Below are positions 37,250 through 49,718 of a DNA stretch of 64,000 bases, in pieces. The position numbers and the translations under genes are program-made. Position 1 is the stretch's first letter, and each line of letters opens with the position of its first letter. The notes under the pieces are model-generated. The model worked only from the letters and a program-made list of their open reading frames with translations. It was not told the DNA's origin and made no database searches. The stretch is from positions 24,227,549-24,291,548 of the forward strand of contig OZ024804.1 of NCBI GenBank assembly GCA_964017045.1, read 5' to 3'. Origin of the DNA: Omphiscola glabra. Taxonomy: Eukaryota > Mollusca > Gastropoda > Lymnaeidae.

Positions 37250-38060
37250 TGCCCGACCACTGTCTTAGATGATAAGGTTTGCCCAACCACTGTCTTAGAT
37301 GATAAGGTTTGCCCGACCACTGTCTTAGATGATAAGGTTTGCCCAACCAATGTCTTAGATGATAAGGTTTTCCCAACCACTGTCTTAGATGATAAGGTTT
37401 GCCCGACCACTGTCTAAGATGATAAGGTTTGCCCAACCACTGTCTTAGATGATAAGGTTTGCCCAACCAATGTCTTAGATGATAAGGTTTGCCCGACCAC
37501 TGTCTTAGATGATAAGGTTTGCCCAACCACTGTCTTAGATGATAAGGTTTGCCCAACCACTGTCTTAGATGATAAGGTTTGCCCGACCACTGTCTTAGAT
37601 GATAAGGTTTGCCCGACCACTGTCTTAGATGATAATGTTTGCCCAACCACTGTCTTAGATGATAAGGTTTGCCCGACCACTGTCTTAGATGATAAGGTTT
37701 ACCCGACCACTGTCTTAGATGATAATGTTTGCCCAACTACTGTCTTAGTTGATAAGGTTTGCCCGACCACTGTCTTAGATGATAAGGTTTGCCCGACCAC
37801 TGTCTTAGATGATAAGGTTTACCCGACCACTGTCTTAGATGATAAGGTTTGCCAACCACTGTCTTAGATGATAAGGTTTGCCCGACCACTGTCTTAGATG
37901 ATAAGGTTTACCCGACCACTGTCTTAGATGATAAGGTTTGCCCGACCACTGTCTTAGATGATAAGGTTTGCCCAACCACTGTCTTAGATGATAAGGTTTG
38001 CCCAACCACTGTCTTAGATGATAAGGTTTGCCCGACCACTGTCTTAGATGATAAGGTTTG
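37250..38060. repeat. 30-bp minisatellite, about 27 copies
   Basis: The unit is 'ttgcccaaccactgtcttag' + 'atgataaggt'. A one-base deletion near 37852 shifts the phase of all later copies. Open frames are artefacts. Confidence 0.97.
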
Positions 38061-38979
38061 AGTTATTTTAAGTAACTTTTTTTTGTTTTTTTAGCATTAA
38101 AGCATTCAACTATTTGAAAACAATATAAAAAATGAGAAATAAATTTTAATACGAATAGGAAAGAATGGAAAATGAAGTTTTTGTATAAAGGGCCCTCCAT
38201 AGAGGACGTAACGCTATTGTGGCCCCATCGTCAAAAGTAATTTGTTTTAAAATATAGACACGCTCACAATATATTGTCACAAATTTGTGACCGCCCCACC
38301 CCACTCCGAAATCTGCTTTAAAAAAAAAATGATCTTGACGTCATTTATGGATGACGTCTGATCTCAAACATTAAATGTTGTACTTGCTACTAAACACAAG
38401 CAACAGGGTGTTTCCATCCATCCAGCGTTGTTTCACTGCAACACGTGTAGGGCCTCACAACTTCCTGCAAGTTAGTAGATACTGATGCTTTTCCTTTTCA
38501 TGCTTGGATTCCCATATGCTGGAGAGTCACTGTAGACAGTGTCCCGCATCATCTATCCATCTAGGCCTAGCTCTGCCTTTGAGCTGTTTTCTTCTGGAGT
38601 TTTGGAGGTGCACCCTCTTCACTCATCTGTCATTCTTTTTTAGTGTCCCGCCCAGCGTAACTGCCATTTTCTTTATTTCTGCTACTTAAGGGGGATCCTT
38701 ATATAGTTCATTCAATTCCTCAATGGTTTCTGCCGTTTTTTTAGGGTCCAAGATTCTTATATATAGGTTTCTTTGTTTTTCTTGTAATGTTTTTACTTTT
38801 GAGTATTTTCTGACCTCTGATGTATGCCATGATTCCGGCCGATATTCTTTCTTGTATATGTATTTCTTTCATAAATTAAAGATCCTTCATTTTTGAATTG
38901 GTTTACTTTTTATTTCTTCAAATGTCAGTCTTCTAATTTTAATAGTTTCATCTGTCTGTTCTTCTCTTATCATACTCAT

Positions 38980-40066
38980 TGTCACATAACGGTTGTTACG
39001 GAGGAGGGCTCCGGTCCTGACTTATCACAAACTGATTTAGTCAGTATTGATTTAGTAGTGGTCAGTGCAGATCACCCCTCTCTGTGATTTATATTGTGAG
39101 TAACTAGGCGTTGGGACAAACACAACGTAGACTTGAATGACAACTAAACAACTTAAACGCCAGGTGTCCAGATGATCAAAGAAAATGTATTTATTACTAA
39201 CATATACAAAGCTCTTCTGTAGTCTTCACTGATTGTCAGCTATCTTTATGAATCTCTAACGCTATGACTGTTTCTGGACTGTTCCCTATTTCGTCTCAAC
39301 TATTCCTATGTTCCACTAGTCAATTATCGTCTCCTGATCTCTTTTGCAACTATTCCTATGTTCCACTAGTCAATTATCGTCTCCTGATCTCTTTTGCAAC
39401 TATTCCTATGTTCCACTAGTCAATTATCGTCTCCTGATCTCTTTTGCAACTATTCCTATGTTCCACTAGTCATTTATCGTCTCCTGATCTCTTTTGCAAC
39501 TATTCCTATGTTCCACTAGTCAATTATCGTCTCCTGATCTCTTTTGCAACTATTCCTATGTTCCACTAGTCAATTATCGTCTCCTGATCTCTTTTGCAAC
39601 TATTCCTATGTTCCACTAGTCAATTATCGTCTCCTGATCTCTTTTGCAACTATTCCTATGTTCCACTAGTCAATTATCGTCTCCTGATCTCTTTTGCAAC
39701 TATTCCTTATCAACTGCTTATTCTCAGCTAGTTTCTCTCTCTACCTAACTCAACTCAACTAACTTCCCATGTCATGAAGAGTTCTATCGTATATACCATT
39801 TCTTACCGTCATAGTTGGCACAGGAATGCTATCTAATAAAACATCCATGTCCCCTAATTTCCGGTCAGTTAGAATTTCCCGTTTTTAACCCCCAAATTAT
39901 CATGCAAAGTCATGGAAAGAAACCATCCCCTTTATCTCAAAGATGCGACAATCTATTAACCCCTCCTAACAATGCCCTCCCTAAAATAACAGCAATTTCC
40001 GTCCATCCTATAAGTTAACTTACAATGGAGCTCTGTCCTGTACCCCCGCCCCAGTCATTTGTGACA
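38980..40066. mobile_element. Probable solo LTR inserted in the antisense LINE
   Basis: This 1,087-bp insert begins TGTCACA and ends TGTGACA (inverted 7-bp ends, TG...CA). It is flanked by a perfect 5-bp direct repeat CTCAT (38975-38979 and 40067-40071). Removing it rejoins the LINE in frame (KTKYMS + MIREEQTDE), which fixes both borders. TG...CA ends with a 5-bp target duplication are typical of LTR retrotransposons. No internal gag/pol is present, hence a solo LTR. An alternative is a non-autonomous DNA element with short inverted ends. It carries the 50-bp tandem array at 39297-39712. Confidence 0.7.
39297..39712. repeat. 50-bp tandem repeat, about 8 copies, inside the solo LTR
   Basis: Eight almost identical 50-bp units contain 'ttccactagtcaattatcg'; only one copy shows a visible change (cattt for caatt near 39470). 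The near identity points to recent amplification. Confidence 0.95.
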
Positions 40067-40212
40067 CTCATGTATTTTGTTTTTGTTGCTGTTAACTTCA
40101 GCCCTGCTTGTAGTCATGCGTCTTCTAATTCAATAAAAGCTTTTGATATGACGACTGCTTTTCCCTAACTGTGCTATGTCATCAGCGTTTGCAAGATACT
40201 GAAAGGTTTGGT

Positions 40213-40631
40213 TTTAGAGAGTGCCCATTGTTCGTAGAGAGTGCTCATTGTTCGTAGAGAATGACCATTGTTCGCAGAGAGTGCCCATTGTTCGTAGAGA
40301 GTGCCCATTGTTCGTAGAGAGTGCCCATTGTTCGTAGAGAGTGCCCATTGTTCGTAGAGAGTGCCCATTGTTTGTAGAGAGTGCCCATTGCTCGTAGAGA
40401 GTGCCCATTGTTCGTAGAGAGTGCCCATTGTTCGTAGAGAGTGCCCATTGTTCGTAGAGAGTGCCCATTGTTCGTAGAGAATGCTCATTGTTCGTAGAGA
40501 ATGCCCATTGTTCGTAGAGAATGCCCATTGTTCGTAGAGAATGCCCATTGTTCGTAGAGAGTGCCCATTGTTCGTAGAGAGTGCCCATTGTTCGTAGAGA
40601 GTGCCCATTGTTCGTAGAGAGTGCCCATTGT
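40213..40631. repeat. 20-bp minisatellite, about 21 copies, inside the LINE reverse transcriptase
   Basis: The unit is 'gtgcccattgttcgtagaga' with few substitutions. It lies just upstream, in element sense, of the NADDIA block, so it expanded within a dead reverse transcriptase. The long minus-strand open frame over it is a repeat artefact. Confidence 0.95.
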
Positions 40632-41798
40632 TTTTGGGTCTTGGGTTTCCCTCAGAAAATATCCTGCTATTGTTCCTCGGGTGTCAATATGTATGTTTCT
40701 TATAACTCTCTCTAATGTGTAGGATAACTAGCATACAAGACAGTGAGTCTCCCTGTCTTAGGTCTCGTCTAATCTGAAGTCACCTAAAATATTTACCCTG
40801 AGCCTTGATTTTGCTTTTTGAGTTGTTTATTGTTATAAAGATGAGCCATGTCAGTTTTCTGGGTATGCTAAACTCCTACAGAATCTCAAATATTTTCTTT
40901 TGAACTTTTGATGTGTCATTGACCATTTTATAGTCAACAAATATTTGGTGAACTGAAATCCTACGACTTTTTCTGCTGATCATTTCATAACATTTTTTTA
41001 ATCCTCTCTCACTGTTCAATTATGTTGTTTTTCTTGTCTATTACCTCGTATGATGCTTCTAGATGTGCTTTTACTTCATATTGTTGAGTTTTTTGTGGTT
41101 AGTGGGTCTTTGGTAAGTTTTTGGTAATCATATCTTTTTTTTCTTTGATTTCTGCTATTATGAATTATGTTTATTCTCTGCTTATATTTAACAACCTTTA
41201 CAAGCAGATGGTCAGAGTCTGCTTCTGTTTCTCGGTAGCTTTTTACGCCTACTATGTCTGATCCATGCCTCCGATCGATTAGAACATGGTCAATTTGGTT
41301 GTGGGTGATCCCAACTGATGTGTTCCAAAAACTTTATGTATATTTTTGTGTGGGAACTTGGTGCTGCTAATTAGCATGACCTGAAGCAAAGTCTATGAAT
41401 CGGATGCCAATGCCATTGGATTTTTCATGCAGACTTTCCTTGCCAATAGTTTGCATAAACACCCCTCCTCCTTATTTTGGCATTGAAGTCAGGAATCAAT
41501 ATTTTAATATAATTTTGCGGTGCCTCATCAGAGATCTTTTCCAGTGTCCCTTAAAGGATTCCTTTATCTGACCTTCTGTATCGTCGGTGGTAGCACGAAC
41601 GTTTATAAATTTTATGTTGAACATTTTACCCTCGCACACTCCAAGAGCACAATCTTTCATTCTCTTGCTTAAAACCGATGACTGCATGGATGGCTTATTC
41701 TTCACAGGAAATCCTTTTCCAAGAGTGTTGCCACTATTAAATAATATGATGTAGTCTTTGTCAGCAATACTTTTTATACATTTTTAGTTGCTCTATTA

Positions 41799-41832
41799 CA
41801 GCGGTTCTCAACCTGTGAGTTGCGACCCCTTT
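41799..41832. mobile_element. Truncated family-A hAT MITE end
   Basis: CAGCGGTTCTCAACCTGTGAG followed by TTGCGACCCCTT matches the left end of family A; homology stops after about 34 bp. Confidence 0.7.
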
Positions 41833-41912
41833 TATTTTATTTGACTCTCATAACGTTTATAGTTTTTCATGACTGGTTTGTTGGCCCTACCTTAAGGTTC
41901 CTAGGGCTTTGC

Positions 41913-42240
41913 GGATCCCTCCACCTCCTAAAAGGCAGTAGATTCTGATTTTGGGATCCCTCCACCTCCTAAAAGGCAGTAGATTCTGATTTTGGGATCC
42001 CTCCACCTCCTAAAAGGCAGTAGATTCTGATTTTGGGATCCCTCCACCTCCTAAAAGGCAGTAGATTCTGATTTTGGGATCCCTCCCCCTCCTAAAAGGC
42101 AGTAGATTCTGATTTTGGGATCCCTCCACATCCTAAAAGGCAGTAGATTCTGATTTTGGGATCCCTCCACCTCCTAAAAGGCAGTAGATTCTGATTTTGG
42201 GATCCCTCCACCTCCTAAAAGGCAGTAGATTCTGATTTTG
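41913..42240. repeat. 41-bp minisatellite, 8 copies
   Basis: Nearly identical units contain 'gggatccctccacctcctaa' (with the GGGATCCC palindrome) and 'aaggcagtagattctgattt'. Confidence 0.96.
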
Positions 42241-42712
42241 GTCCACCCCGGGTATTTTTTTTCTACATATCTGGGGGGCCTATTCCCTTATCAGCCACCC
42301 GGGAAGGCCCTCGATGGAAGATCAGTATCTTAGTATGAACAAAAGAGTGTTAGGCAATGATATAAATAGGGAGACATAAATATCCACATGTATCTCCCCA
42401 GTTGCTCTCCGATTGAGTGTGAAATATTGAACAACTAACTTCAGGTATTACACGCCAAAATACTTCCGTGCTTTACAATGGTTCTAAAATGGTCATCCTT
42501 TTCGGGCACCCTCCATTATATCATACTTAACTTATTATTGATGAAATGGGAGGGGGTAGCGGACGCCATTATTAAGCTTCGCCCCCCCCCCCTCCTCAGG
42601 GGCGAAGGTTTTCATTTGGCCCTTTCAATACATTTAATTGTTGTAACATGAGAAATTGAACTTCTTTATTGTTGTTATTCTTAGAAAAATGGGTGGGGGT
42701 GGTTAGTGGGCC

Positions 42713-43008
42713 TTTTGTAGTCCACCTTAATAAAGATATTTTGTAGTCCACCTGAATGAAGATATTTTGTAGTCCACCTTAGTGAAGATATTTTGTAGTT
42801 CACCTGAATGAAGATATTTTGTAGTCCACCTGAGTGAAGATATTTTGTAGTTCACCTTAGTGAAGATATTCTGTAGTCCACCTGAGTGAAGCTATTTTGT
42901 AGTCCACCTTAGTGAAGATATTCTGTAGTCCACCTTAATAAAGATATTCTGTATTCCACCTGAGTGAAGATATTTTGTAGCCTGCCTGAGTGAAGATATT
43001 CTGTAGGC
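42713..43008. repeat. 26-bp minisatellite, about 11 copies
   Basis: The unit is 'ttttgtagtccacctgagtg' + 'aagata', moderately diverged. Confidence 0.93.
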
Positions 43009-43851
43009 CTGATTGAATTTTCTTCTCTGGTAAGGCACGGAATTCGCGTGTCGAAAAAATGTGCGTGTTAAAGGTTTCCTTCTCCTGATACTCTCGATGA
43101 CACCCACCCCCACGGGTTACTATAATACCTTTCCATGCATGTAAATCTACTGTGTCACGTGTTAGATGAAGCATGAAACCACGAGATGGTATAATCACTG
43201 AAATTCGAGGGTCGGGCGAGTGTGGGGGACCGGAAGTCAACGCTCACGCAGACCACGGGTGCCAGGGTTAATATTAATCACGTATAATTATGTCCAGGGA
43301 ATTAAAAAAGGTCAATTTCTTGAGTCACATTCAATAATTACTTCCTTTGCGTTTAAACAAGTCAGTGTCGCCTTCACTATTTTTCGTTAGTTATTATCAG
43401 TGTTGGCGAACGCTATGACAATATATCTGCGTTCAGTGACAATCTCTGAAAAATGAGAATCACTAAATGTCACATTGTAAAATTATTTCTATCCTTAGGA
43501 GATGTCAGCTTAAAACTTTCAAGATCATAGACAGGGGGGAGCCCTTTTCTCAAATGATTCAACCAGCTCCCAATGGAGTGGATTGGGGCCCTCATAAAAT
43601 ACAGAGGTTAGTGCAGAGGGGAAGAAAGGTAATATCTTGCACAGGTGTCTCGCAACTCTCACTAAATTATTTAAATTCTCAAAGAGTGAATTTTTATATA
43701 CATTTTTTTTTTTAAATTAAAGGTCAAGGAGAATTTTAAAACTTAGAAAATAAATGAGTGACTTTTTAAAAGTAAAATTTTTATTTGAAGAATTGGGGCG
43801 AAAAGTATAAACATTTATACCTGGAAAGCCACTGTTCGCAGGAATGAGGGG
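43009..43851. other. Gene-free unique DNA
   Basis: Nothing recognised on either strand. Confidence 0.55.
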
Positions 43852-44022
43852 CATGGGTGGCACTTTTAAGGGGGTGGCACTTTTTAGGTGTGGCACTTTT
43901 TAGGTGTGGCACTTTTTAGGTGTGGCACTTTTTAGATGTGGCACTTTCTAGGTGTGGCACTTTTTAGGTGTGGCACTTTTTAGATGTGGCACATTTTAGG
44001 GGTGGCACATTTTAAGTGTGGA
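43852..44022. repeat. 16-bp minisatellite, about 11 copies
   Basis: The unit is 'tgtggcactttttagg'. Confidence 0.93.
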
Positions 44023-44589
44023 TTTTTTTCAGTTTTCTTGCGACAAAACGTAAAGTGTAATTAGTTTGAAATATTGGCCAGCTGTAAAATCCTGTCTGAG
44101 TGGGAAATGAAATATTCGGCAATGTTTTTCTTTAATTTTCATAACTAAGATCGCAAAGAAAAAGAATCATTTTAAATGAACAGGAGGGTGGGGTAAAAAT
44201 GAGAGTGGCAGGGGAATACAAGAGTCACGCCATGGCTCTGCCCATACCCCATGTTTGGCCCTGATCTAGCTCAAAAACAATGTGTTTTAAAAGTCAAATT
44301 GCCATTCTAGCACTGCCATAGACCAACTTATTGTCTAGCACTGCCTTACACCAGCTTAATGTCTACCATCGCCATACACCAACTAAATGTCTACTGTACG
44401 GCCCATAAGAATACAAACTGATACACACAACTGATCAAAATTTGATTCCTCAAATTCACACATACACAAAAATCATAAAAACTATTTCACTCCCAGTATT
44501 TAAGTATTTCTTTATCTCTTTATTCATCTATTTTCAGGCCTCAATAGAACAAAATATGAGCACAGACATGGAACTATGTACAGGTCATT
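44023..44589. other. Gene-free DNA between the minisatellite and the putative 3'UTR end
   Basis: It includes a short repeat 'tagcactgccatagaccaac' (x3, 44307-44393). A CACGCCATGGCTCTG motif near 44225 resembles the right end of hAT family C. Confidence 0.5.
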
Positions 44590-45999
44590 TATTATTCAGA
44601 TGAAACCACTCATTTGACCCAACCCCACCCAAAAAGGGAAATAAAACAACATAAAATTTGGTAAACTTTGGTTACTGCCCTTGATATTTAAAAAAAAAAA
44701 AAAGTAATTCCAATGACTTGAGAAGATGGAGAGTGTAACAAAGTAAAACACAAATTCATTATGAGATAAGTAAAAGCTATGGCACATAATACTCCATATA
44801 TAATAGCAATGAATCACTTCAAGCAACAACAACATCCTTGATCACCCAGCAAACAATGGTTCATCAGGCACTTTACTTGGCATCTAACAACAACTGGCAT
44901 CACAGTTCATCTTTTACACCAAAAACCCTTCTTGTACACTAGGATATTGCTAGACTAGGTATAGCAAACAAAAATTATGCCATGGCCAAAATATTAACAA
45001 TTTAAAAAAATATTTTTTAAAACAACAGCATCTATAATGATGTGTTACAGGATTGAAAGAAACAAAAACAAAGCAGTTGTTTGTGACAATGAGCAGTGGG
45101 CCACATACAAAAATATGTGACGAAGTACATGGACATTGCTCTATGAGAGATAAAAAAGTCCATTGGTTGAAATAAAATATTTTATTTACATGAAATAATG
45201 GCACACTGACAATATTCAGCCCTACATTGAGTTTTGTACATTTTGACAACAAAATATTCTCTAACAAGTGAACTTGTTCAGACAGTGAACATGGTACAAT
45301 GGACATTCAATATGGAGAATAAAATACAATGACAAAAATGTTGAGTAATTTGAATCATACTTTGAATAATTTGATTATTACTTCAAGGATAATAAATGAA
45401 TGACTGCATTCAGGCTGTGTGAAGGAAGTAGAAAAACAAGGTATGTGGAAGCTTGAAATAGAAAGACAGGACAATAAAAGAAAAATGTTTGGACAAATGA
45501 AATGATAACTGGAAAAAGAAAGTATTTTTTAAAACTTTTGAGGTAACATGAAAAAGACAATATATGAGATAGCATCTTTTTTTGTCGATTTCATCTGAAA
45601 TCTGCTAGAAATGAAATATATTTTTAAAAAGTTTTCTCCATATTCATGCTATTAACGTAAGTTGGGTTTTTCAAATCTTGGTTAGCTTTCTATTTCTTGT
45701 TATATCTTCATTTGTCCTGTCTGCAGAGGAAGGATCTTAGCAGAAACTTTTTTCCTATTGTCCCGTCTTCCTATTTCAAACCTCCACATACCGTGTTCAT
45801 CTATTTTATTACTTCAAGCACTGCTCAGAATTCAGATAGGTCAATCCTTCAACAAATGAAAATTTTCACATCACTGGAAAACTAAATAAATGCTGATTGT
45901 AGGATTGTTCACCCACTTCCAGAATAGGCATTGAGCAGCAAGGGGGTTCATGTTGAAAATGAATCAATTTATGAGAATGTATCATTATAGTTTGCTGTC

Positions 46000-46153
46000 A
46001 TCCACTCAGGCTATAGTAACAACTTTACCCATCCACTCAGGCTATAGTAACAACTTTACCCATCCACTCAGGCTATAGTAACAACTTTACCCATCCACTC
46101 AGGCTATAGTAACAACTTTACCCATCCACTCAGGCTATAGTAACAACTTTACC
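46000..46153. repeat. 31-bp tandem repeat, 5 copies
   Basis: Virtually identical units of 'atccactcaggctatagtaa' + 'caactttaccc'. Confidence 0.95.
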
Positions 46154-46953
46154 AATCATATCCAAAATAAAAACTCTCCCAATGTTATCATCATTGACTC
46201 ATTCCTTTATTGGCAGACTCAAGACTTAGTTATCTTTACCCACCTATTATTAGGTTTACAATGTGACTTAACAGGATGTACATGATGTAACAGAATATGG
46301 CACATACCATATTTTAGTTGTCATAACAGGTCAGTTTAATGTCAAGGAGTAGTTCAGTAATGTATAGGAACAGGTCAATATTTTCTAGGATTATTTATAA
46401 CTGGTCCTTACAGAAACTTTTTAAAAAAAAAGGTTGAATTGTGTTAAATACTAAAAATACCCCCCCCCCCCCCCCCCCCCCGTTTTTCCAATACATGTGA
46501 GCAAACGATAACAAAACCCAATATTCACACTCTTAGGTCATTATTTAGACAAACTCATGTTTGACTGACAGGTGGTAAGGCAGCTAAATGGCAGATGTAC
46601 ACAAGAACGGACAGCAGATTAAATATTAGCTGTATCTATTTTAAAAACTATAATTTCATTTTTTGAATTACATTACTTGACTAGAAAAACTAAGACATGG
46701 AGTTCACGAAACAAACAAATGCCTTTATCACAAAAATGTTATGATGGTAATGTACCCAAGACGACAGGAAGTACATTCCTTCTTAAAACAGTGTACAACG
46801 CTTACAATTCACATGAACACTATACATATGTTCAAACATCATTGACCAAGACATTTTCCCATACAATCAGATTTACCCAACGGGTAGTTTCCCCTCAAAA
46901 ATTGTTCCTGTTCACATTCTTCAATGGTTTGAATTGGCTAGAATATTAATGTA

Positions 46954-47652
46954 CAGTAATACCTCGTACATTCATGAAGTTAGCTTACAGAATCTTGAAT
47001 GTTTGGTACCAGTCACTAAAAATACCAATAAATGCTTCTTTCTGGAATTTAACCCCTAAATATGACCAAAAGCATGCCCCAAAAGCACTTTAATTCCATT
47101 TAAAAGTTAGCTTAACATAGGACCCTTAAAAAAATGGTTGATTTAAAAAAAAGAAAAGAAATGGATGATGTAAAAATAGAGTGCATTATTGCCAAAGGGC
47201 TATTTGCCAAATTTGCACATTTACAGTACGGTATATTAATTGTTACCCCTGCAGTATACTAATTCATGTGTTGCCATTTTCTTTTGCACTCACAGTAAGT
47301 GTAAGGTAAAATGAAGAAACAAATGGGACTGTAAACTTAATGACTGAAGATCCCATAGGAAAGTACAGAATTTTCCATATATTTCTTCTCAACTGATTTC
47401 TTATGTCTTTAACTTTTCCACCAAAACAAAAACCAATAGAATTTTCATTTTAAACAATTTTCTTACCAGTTTTACACTTACAGCATGCAAACATAAATTA
47501 CTTAGAAAACTATACATAAACACTTCTGCAGGGATTTTTTTTAGGATTTTCAAATTTCACCAATCTGTGAAAAAAATAGTGAATGCGAATTAGTTAGGTT
47601 CTAATGAAAATTTAGTGAATCAATGTATTCATGAACGCATGAAGTATTACTG
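46954..47652. mobile_element. pogo/Tigger-like non-autonomous DNA transposon
   Basis: The inverted ends CAGTAATACCTCGTACATTCATGAA and the reverse complement of the right end agree at about 21 of 25 positions. They are bounded by TA dinucleotides (46952-46953, 47653-47654), the TA target duplication of the Tc1/mariner/pogo superfamily. It is about 699 bp, with no transposase ORF. It lies in the putative 3'UTR of the zinc-finger gene. Confidence 0.75.
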
Positions 47653-48689
47653 TATAGTTTTACACTGGTATATTTAACTGGGGGAGCGGGGTGGGGAAAG
47701 ATTCAAGATAATGGTTTACCAAAAAAAAAAAGGAAACAGACTGACATAAAAAAATCATCTGCTGTGAGATCAAGACTCTTTAGCCCAGGATTTGTGAGTA
47801 CATTTAAACACTGGAACAAAATATTCACTTGCTCCTTTAAATCCCAATGCCGAAATTGATGTCAAAAATGAAATTTGTTCAAAATGAAACTTTTTCAACA
47901 TTTTTTTTTTAGAAAAAATGTTTTTAAGACTGAGAAATGAGGATATTGTTCACTTATAACTAAAATTTATTTTGTTGGTTTTTCAGATATTTTTTCATTT
48001 CTAACAAAATTCCATTCGCAAAATAAATCTGTTCCAAGAGACAATTTTTCTTCAACATATTTCTTTCCTATTAATTTCTGGAAACCCTCTAAATAAGATG
48101 CATACAATGAACTGGATTATGCTAGTCATACTGAAACATTTAACAATGTGCATTTAGTTGTGGGGTCACACTACCCAATTTAAGGCCAATTAAAGAAAGC
48201 TGTATAAGTAGTGCAAGGAATTGGCTTGTCATTATTATTTAATGGAAGATCATGCTACAAGTGTGAACTCAATACATTTTTAAAGATCATTTTGCTCAGC
48301 AAAAGTTGGTGCTTACTTGTGATGCTACAGGAAGAATCAGATTCGTTTAATTGAATGAAAACCATAAGATATAATCTATCTGAATCTAATGACTTAACTT
48401 CCTCTTAACAATATACCATCCATTTAATATTTTATACAATTTAAAAAAACAAAAACAACAACACAACAAACAACATTGCTAATGCTGATCAAACAAAGTT
48501 TAGTTATATTAAGATGGGACACTTCCAGAATTGCAGAACTGTTTACCCCCAAACTCTTAAAATCGTACAATATAAATCACAAAATCATTCAATACATTAT
48601 CGTAGTAAAAAATTAACACACAGTATATATAATTTATGCACCTCAAAATCGTACATTGTACGCCAAAATCGTAAGAGTAAACAGGTCTG

Positions 48690-48800
48690 AAATTGGATAT
48701 GTCTACCATTTCCAGTCTACATATCAACAAGCTGAGTTTGTCTGTCTCTATATTTTTGCTGTTGAAGGCTTCGTGGCAGAAACATCCACTTCTTTGTAAA
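48690..48800. repeat. Dispersed repeat, inverted relative to 35480-35555
   Basis: It shares 'aagctgagtttgtctgtctc' and 'ctgttgaaggcttc' with the reverse complement of 35480-35555. A shorter relative is at 35785-35815. The family is unknown. Confidence 0.7.
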
Positions 48801-49718
48801 GTCCTTCATGTTTACCTCTACCCTGTGTCTAGTTCTTATACTACATCAGTAGTGTTCTATGGGAGGGGTAGCCTGTGTAAGGGAACCTAGGCATAAGAAC
48901 ATGCTGTTGATTGAATGAAATAGGACCATTTTAGGACTCCTCCACCACCACCCACCTCTTACTATTTTCTATCATCCCCTTTTCCCTTGTTCCCCAATAC
49001 CACCACATTTTCTAAATACTGTTTCAACTTAAATATGTCTTCACTTTATTATGTCATTGTTAGCTTGGACCCTAGTTTAGATTAAAACAAACAGACATTT
49101 TCACTCATGTCACTGTCATCAGATCAGTCTACGTCTTTCTGCCACTACAGCATACATAACCTAACGCACACAAAATTAACAAAACTGCCATAAACTGAAA
49201 TTTGCTGTAAATACAGCACAGGTGAGTCTTTTCATAACATTGTTGCTGTTAAAATGATTGCAAACTATTTTTTTCAGGAGATCTGTGAAAAAATAATATA
49301 AGTATAATAAAACTAAACCCAACTGAACTACAACATAGTGAGGAGTCTCATCAAAGGTCTACAGGATATATACAGAAACATTTTTCTGCCCTAAAATCTA
49401 TCTGGTTCTTAAACTGTGCCATATAATGGAGATGTATACATATTTAACAAGAAACTTATGCATGATATTTTACAAAAAAAAATATATCAATGATATTTAT
49501 AAGTATTTTAAGGGTAATTTATAAATGATATTTAAAGCTAACATTTTCAATCAAACTTAAAAATTATGGTTATAAAACAATATTTCAACATTTACAATGA
49601 AGAAAAAAATTGAATGAATTGAGCTGTAAAATCAAAATCTTTTATATTGAAACTTCTAGTCTGTGTAATAAAAAAAAATTCTCAAAATCAAAGAAAAGAT
49701 TGATTCTAAAAGTGGGAA

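Larger units (their letters stand above)
38400..41795 (-). pseudogene. Decayed antisense LINE (endonuclease + reverse transcriptase), interrupted by younger insertions
   Basis: Read on the minus strand, 41512-41190 gives an APE-type endonuclease: IPDFNAKI, then QTIGKESLHEKSNGIGIRFI, SVGITHNQIDHVLIDRRHGS and SDHLLVKV (the catalytic SDH motif). Reverse transcriptase blocks follow at 40950-40700 (FVDYKMVNDTS, IRRDLRQGDSLSCMLV), 40210-40070 (NADDIAQLGKSSRHIKS, LTATKTKYMS) and 38974-38900 (MIREEQTDETIKIRRLTFEE). A C-terminal part follows (SHIYKKEYRPESWHTSEVRKYSK near 38820; RARPRWMDDAGHC near 38550). It ends near 38410 in a sequence related to the tail repeats at 9355-9725. Many stops and frameshifts are present, so it is inactive. 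A 20-bp array (40213-40631) and a solo LTR (38980-40066) lie within it. Confidence 0.85.

Noticed and set aside
44950..45306. 118-codon minus-strand frame in the putative 3'UTR
   Set aside because: Cys/Phe-rich AT-driven translation with no recognisable domain, and no supporting splice or promoter signal.
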